Below are positions 59,302 to 64,000 of a stretch of DNA of 64,000 nt, piece after piece (within the stretch, counting starts at the first letter, position 1; each line of letters begins with the position of its first letter). Position numbers and translations under genes: made by a program. The stretch is from Paracerasibacillus soli. GTDB taxonomy: Bacteria > Bacillota > Bacilli > Bacillales > Amphibacillaceae. A model generated the notes under the pieces. The model was not told where the DNA came from. It did not search any database and saw only the letters and a program-made list of their open reading frames with translations. Where the stretch lies: NCBI RefSeq assembly GCF_034006335.1, contig NZ_JAWDIQ010000001.1, one strand, 5' to 3'.

Positions 59302-61060
59302 CTACAATACGTTTGTTTGCCGATATAGATATCACCTTTTGCACTATCTAATGTAATATCTTGCCCATCTTGAATTTTTGTTAATGCATCCTCTACTCCG
59401 ACAATAACAGGTATTCCTAAACTAAGACCGACAACTGCAGCATGGGAAGTAATACCACCCTCTTCAGTAATGACGCCACTTGCTTTTTCAAATGCTGGCA
59501 TCGTTTCACGATCAGTCCCAATCATGACAAGGATGTCTCCATCTTGTACTTTTTCGTTTGCTTCTTTTGCGTCCCTTGCGATAACTGCTCGTCCGTAGGC
59601 ACTACGTTTCCCAATACCTTGACCTTTGGCAATCACATCTCCTACAATATGAACTTTCATCAAGTTTGTTGTTCCACTCTCTCCAATCGGAACACCTGCA
59701 GTAATGATAACGCGACTACCGCGCTGGAATAAGTTTGTTTCTAATGCTTGTTTAACTGCAAAATCTAACATTTCATCTGTTGTGGAAGTTCTGCTGCCTT
59801 TAATACAATGAACACCCCATACAAGACTTAACTGACGATTAACATGCTCGGAAGAAGAAACAGCAATAATCGGTGCTTTTGGACGATACTTGGATATCAT
59901 TCTAGCAGTATATCCACTTTCTGTCGGTGTAATAATGGCACTTACATCCAAATTCATGGCTGTATGTGTAACCGATTGGCTAATTGCATCTGTAATCGTC
60001 ATATCAACAGATTTTGAGCGTTTTTTCAAGATTGTTTGATGGTCTAGACCCGTTTCTGCTTTCAATGCGATATTAGCCATTGTTTGAACAGATTCTACTG
60101 GGTATTTACCTGCAGCTGTTTCACCTGAAAGCATGACAGCATCAGATCCATCAAAAATAGCATTTGCGACATCAGATGCTTCTGCTCTTGTTGGACGTGG
60201 ATTTCTTTGCATCGAATCGAGCATCTGTGTTGCCGTAATAACCGGCTTACCTGCTATATTACATTTTTTAATTAACACTTTTTGTACCAATGGAACATCT
60301 TCAGCTGGTATTTCTACACCCAAATCACCTCAGCCACCATCAGTCCATCAGATACTTCCAATATACTATCAATGTTGTCGACGCCTTCTTGGTTTTCAAT
60401 CTTAGGAATGATTTGTAGATGAGTCGCATTTTGTTGTTCTAGCAACTCTTTAATTTCTAAAACATCTGAAGGTCTTCTTACAAAAGAAGCAGCAATAAAG
60501 TCAACATCTTGTTCAATACCAAATTTAATATCATTCGCATCTTTTTCTGTAATTCCTGGTAAATTAATTGACACATTTGGTACGTTGACACCTTTATGAT
60601 CTTTTACCAGGCCAGAGTTTAATGCTATTGTTTTAATCTCATGTTGTTCATGATTAATTTCTGTTACTTCTAATTCAATTAATCCATCGTCAATTAAGAT
60701 TTTTGAACCTTCATGAACATCATTTATTAATCCTTCATATGAAACAGAAAATCGTTCAGCTGTTCCTTCGACTTCTTGCATAGACAGATAAACATTATTT
60801 CCTTGTTCGATATTCGCTTGTCCTTCTTTAAAAATCCCTGTCCTAATTTCAGGGCCTTTAGTATCAAGTAAAATCGCAACTGTAGTATGTAATTTTTCAG
60901 CCGCCTTCCGAATATTTTCAATACGTTTTCCATGTTCTTCGTAATTTCCATGGGAGAAATTTAAACGAGCAACATTCATTCCAGCTTTAATTAATTGTTC
61001 TAAGGTTTCTACAGATTCTGATGCGGGCCCAATCGTACAAACGATTTTTGTTTTCCTCAT
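59302..61060 (-). CDS. pykA: Pyruvate kinase with C-terminal PEP-utiliser domain, two frameshifts
   Basis: Converts PEP and ADP to pyruvate and ATP. The ATG at 61060 with GGAGG starts MRKTKIVCTIGPASES. The active-site region is GKPVITATQMLDSM with MLSGETAAGKYPVE after it. The Bacillus-type extra C-terminal domain has EEGGITSHAAVVG, the PEP-synthase histidine motif. One base is lost near 60332 (MVARGDLGVEIPAED) and one near 59316, where restoration ends the protein at YIGKANVL. Corrected length is 586 residues; B. subtilis has 585. Confidence 0.95.
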
Positions 61061-61084
61061 TTTTTTGCCTCCATACACGATTTA

Positions 61085-62042
61085 TTAAATAGATAGTTCT
61101 CTTGATAATTGGTACATATCCATGTCGATGGTATGTTTTTCTTCTAGTATCTTATTAATGTCATGGTTGATAAGTCGATTGTTTTGAATACCCACCATTC
61201 TTCCAGCCTGACCTTCTAACAACAAGTCCACTGCTTTTGCAGCTAAACGACTTGCCAAAACACGATCAGCTGCCGTTGGGGATCCACCACGTTGAATATG
61301 TCCTAAAACAGTAACTCTCGTTTCAAAATTTGTTGCTTTTTCAATTCGCTCACCATAATCAATTCCGCTGCCAACACCTTCAGCCAAAATAATAATACTA
61401 TGCTTTTTACCACGTTCATGGCCTCGTAAGAGCCGATCTACCACATCATCAAAGTCATCCGTATGTTCTGGAATAATATACTTTCGGCACCATCTGCAAG
61501 ACCCGCCCATAAAGCTAAGTCACCAGCATTTCTTCCCATTACTTCAATGACATATGTGCATTCATGTGACGTAGCAGTATCTCTTATTTTATCAATAGCT
61601 TCAATAATTGTGTTTAAGGCTGTATCGAATCCAATAGTAAAGTCTGTACCAGCGATATCATTATCGATTGTTGCAGGTACTCCAATACATGGAAATCCTT
61701 TATCTGTTAATGCCTTTGCACCACGAAAACTACCATCTCCACCAATGACGATTAAACCTTGGATACCAAATTTCTCCAACTGTTCAATCCCTTTTTGTTG
61801 TCCTTCAGCTGTTTTAAATTCATCACAACGTGCAGACAGGAGTTTCGTTCCTCCGCGTTGGATAATATCACCAACAGAGCCAACTTCCATTTTCTTGATA
61901 TTACCATCTATTAACCCTTGAAATCCATTCATGATTCCGTATATTTCGATACCATGATAAATACATTTTCTCGTTACAGCACGGATAGCTGCATTCATTC
62001 CTGGGCATCTCCCCCACTTGTTAATACACCTATTTTCTTCAT
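61085..62042 (-). CDS. pfkA: ATP-dependent 6-phosphofructokinase, two frameshifts
   Basis: Phosphorylates fructose 6-phosphate, the committed glycolytic step. The ATG at 62042 (AGAGGTG upstream) starts MKKIGVLTSGGDAPG. Conserved VIGGDGSFRGA, GVPATIDNDIAGTD with the catalytic aspartate, and EVMGRNAGDLALWAG follow. One C is missing near 62004 and one A near 61484 (ESIIIPEHTDDFDDVV). Corrected length of 319 residues equals B. subtilis Pfk. It is followed by pykA after 24 bases. Confidence 0.96.
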
Positions 62043-62412
62043 ACTATCACCTCTAGGCTTCCAAATTTAGATAAATTGAACCTACATTTTGCTTAGCACT
62101 TCTACAAAGTATGAGACATACATTTGTTTTAATGGATACCAAGTGGAATATTAGTTACATGAAATTCGTTTTTTTGAACTTTTTTGAGTGTCTTTTATCG
62201 CTACTAAAATGGTCCATACACTTACGAAAAATCATACCATTCATTTACCACTTATCATACCCTCCGTATTCAAAGATAATAGCAAAATTTAAAAATATCA
62301 ATTGATACGTAACGATGTTTTCCATCATTTTATATATGGTATACCATTACGTGACATCTAGGTGAATAGTGTGTACTATTAAAGGAAATCTAATCGTTCA
62401 AAATAACACATA
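62043..62412. other. Gap between accA and pfkA
   Basis: About 370 AT-rich bases ahead of pfkA. Apart from the pfkA ribosome site I see no gene, no clear promoter pair and no strong hairpin. Confidence 0.4.
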
Positions 62413-62413
62413 A

Positions 62414-62440
62414 AGAGGTTGACACATCATGTCAACCTCT
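62414..62440 (-). terminator. Terminator of accDA
   Basis: Perfect 11-base stem AGAGGTTGACA/TGTCAACCTCT with a 5-base loop, 10 bases past the accA stop; a short TTT follows on the minus strand. Confidence 0.75.
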
Positions 62441-62449
62441 CCTCTTTAT

Positions 62450-63407
62450 TCACTCTACTTCACCATACTGGCCGATATTTTTATATTTTTCCCACCGTTT
62501 TTCTAACAATTGATCACTTGAAAGTTGTTGTAATTCAGTTAGTGCATTTTGAATCGTCGCGTCAATTCCCTTCGCTAGTTCTTTCAGATGGCGATGGGCA
62601 CCACCTTTTGGCTTTGGAATAATTTCATCAATTACTTCTAGTTGTTTTAAATCTTGAGCCGTGATCATCATCGATTCCGCTGCACGCTGCGCAAGCGTCG
62701 CATCTTTCCATAATATTGCGGCAGCTCCTTGGTGAAATAACAGAGTAAGTAGAGTTTTCCAACATATAGATTTTATCTCCTACTCCTAAGGCTAACGCTC
62801 CACCGCTACCTCCTTCACCAATCACGATACAAATGATAGGTACCGTTAATCCTGCCATTTCCATTAAATTACGGGCGATTGCTTCGCTTTGCCCACGTTC
62901 TTCTGCCTGCCTTCCTGGCTCCGCACCTTTCGTATCAATAAAACAAATAATCGGTCGATTAAATTTTTCTGCTAATTTCATATGGCGCAATGCCTTACGA
63001 TATCCTTCAGGATGCGGCATTCCAAAATTACGTTTTATGTTTTCCTTCGTATTTTTTCCCGTTGGTGGCCAATGACAGTTACAGGAAAATCCTTATAAAA
63101 TGCAATACCAGCAACAATTGCGGGATCATCTCCAAAATATCGATCACCATGAAATTCGATAAAATCAGTAAAAATTTCCTGAATATAATCTAAAGTAGTA
63201 GGTCTCTCGGGGTGACGTGCCATTTGCACACGGTCCCAAGGCTTTAAATTTCCGTAAACATCTTCCTCTAAAAGTGCTAATCTTTTTTCTAACGTTTTAA
63301 TCTCATCTGATAAATCTATCTCACTATCTTTTGTAAATCTTTTTAACTTCACGGATTTTTTCTTTTAAATTTACAATCGGTTTTTCAAACTCTAATATAT
63401 GTTTCAC
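62450..63407 (-). CDS. accA: Acetyl-CoA carboxylase carboxyltransferase alpha, three frameshifts
   Basis: Alpha half of the carboxyltransferase that makes malonyl-CoA for fatty acid synthesis. The GTG at 63407 overlaps the accD stop (GTGA) and starts KHILEFEKPIVNLKEKI. Conserved RPTTLDYI, PHPEGYRKALRHMKLAEKF and CIVIGEGGSGGALALGVGD are present. Breaks: near 63349 (extra G), 63060 (one G lost) and 62737 (two bases lost in SPEGAA). Corrected length is about 319 residues. Essential, so the breaks are probably errors. Confidence 0.95.
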
Positions 63408-64000
63408 TGATGAGCACCACCTTTCTGGTGCATTTTCAATATTGTTGCAAGTAAAGGTTTTAAATCATGCCGATGAACTACACGGTCTAATTGACCATGT
63501 TTAAATAAAAACTCTGCCGTTTGAAAGTCATCTGGTAATTTTTCACGTGTTGTCTGTTCAATGATTCTGCGACCAGCAAAACCAATTAGCGCACCCGGTT
63601 CAGCAAAGTTATAGTCGCCTAATGAAGCAAAACTTGCAGATACTCCACCTGTCGTAGGGTGAGTCATAACGGAAATCATTAAGCCACCTTCTTGGGAAAA
63701 GCGGTTAATTGCTACAGATGTTTTACTCATCTGCATTAAACTAAGTACCCCTTCTTGCATACGGGCGCCACCAGATGCAGTAAAAATAATAAAAGGTAAG
63801 CTTTGCTCTCGTGCATGCTCAACAGCACGCGCTATTTTTTCTCCTATAACAGAACCCATACTTCCCATTCTAAAACTTGCATCCATCACACTAAATGCTG
63901 TAGCTTGTCCATCAATTAACCCCTTGCCCGTTACTACTCCCTCATTAAGACCTGTCTTTACGCGGTCCTTTTCCAACTTTTCTATATAATCCGGAAAGCC
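63404..64000 (-). CDS. accD: Acetyl-CoA carboxylase carboxyltransferase beta (partial, N-terminus off window)
   Basis: Beta half of the carboxyltransferase. The window holds the C-terminal 198 residues in one open frame reaching the edge (GFPDYIEKLEKDR at the boundary). The crotonase-type core has FSVMDASFRMGSMGSVIGEKI, FIIFTASGGARMQEGVLSLMQM and EPGALIGFAGRRIIEQT. The N-terminal zinc ribbon is outside. Its stop overlaps the accA start, coupling the two subunits. Confidence 0.96.
   Translation of the reverse strand, partial: GFPDYIEKLEKDRVKTGLNEGVVTGKGLIDGQATAFSVMDASFRMGSMGSVIGEKIARAVEHAREQSLPFIIFTASGGARMQEGVLSLMQMSKTSVAINRFSQEGGLMISVMTHPTTGGVSASFASLGDYNFAEPGALIGFAGRRIIEQTTREKLPDDFQTAEFLFKHGQLDRVVHRHDLKPLLATILKMHQKGGAHQ

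Noticed and set aside
923..63407. Widespread pseudogene formation or programmed frameshifting as the cause of the broken genes
   Set aside because: The breaks hit essential genes, sit in plain homopolymers without slippery-site context, and repair to exact family lengths. Sequencing error explains all of them better.
1..64000. CRISPR array, prophage, defence island or biosynthetic cluster
   Set aside because: No regularly spaced repeats, no cas-like, phage structural, restriction or assembly-line proteins were found in any frame.

Overview
The window is a contiguous chromosomal block from a low-GC, endospore-forming member of the Bacillaceae. Gene order follows the Bacillus subtilis sdh-uvrC-etf-mutS2-pheST and ysdBC-rplT-infC-thrS-dnaBI-polA-phoPR-mdh-icd-citZ-pyk-pfk-acc blocks. 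Spore genes (sspI, ytxC, ytvI), T-box leaders, an L20-type leader and a sigma-W-type promoter support this. Protein sequences suggest an Oceanobacillus/Virgibacillus-like genus, but that is inference.

Layout. 1-5.1 kb: sdhA (partial), sdhC, yslB, uvrC, trxA. 5.3-10.3 kb: a fatty-acid degradation block (etfA, etfB, fadB, fadR, lcfA) with a FadR-type operator. 10.5-17.5 kb: a small membrane peptide, yshE, mutS2, polX, cvpA, zapA, a possible structured RNA, rnhC. 17.6-22.7 kb: pheT/pheS with a T-box, ysgA, sspI. 23-27.7 kb: an uncharacterised membrane protein plus a two-permease ABC-2 exporter, the most accessory-looking gene cluster here. 27.7-34.5 kb: a lytic transglycosylase, ysdC, dut, ysdB, a TVP38-like protein, a deleted ISL3-family element carrying a palindromic repeat, then rplT-rpmI-infC. 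34.6-41.2 kb: thrS with a T-box, ytxC, dnaI, dnaB, nrdR and a conserved unknown. 41.4-43 kb: an intact ISL3-family element. 43-48.4 kb: gapB, coaE, mutM, polA. 48.5-50.2 kb: an accessory MFS exporter with a small beta-propeller-like protein. 50.8-64 kb: phoR, phoP, a MaoC-like protein, mdh, icd, citZ, ytvI, fxsA, pykA, pfkA, accA, accD (partial).

The genes mainly serve central carbon metabolism (TCA cycle, lower glycolysis, gluconeogenesis through gapB), beta-oxidation feeding electrons to ETF, fatty acid synthesis, DNA replication and repair, and translation. Regulation readable from sequence includes two T-boxes, the infC leader, a FadR operator, a cre-like site at citZ and a sigma-W-type promoter at ysdB.

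The dominant oddity is an extraordinary load of single-base indels: about 33 breaks in 22 genes, many in homopolymers and many in essential genes (pheT, thrS, dnaB, accA and others). In nearly every case restoring one or two bases yields a full-length family-typical protein. I therefore treat these as probable sequencing or assembly errors and annotate each as one gene spanning its true limits. No CRISPR array, tRNA, rRNA, prophage or defence system was seen.
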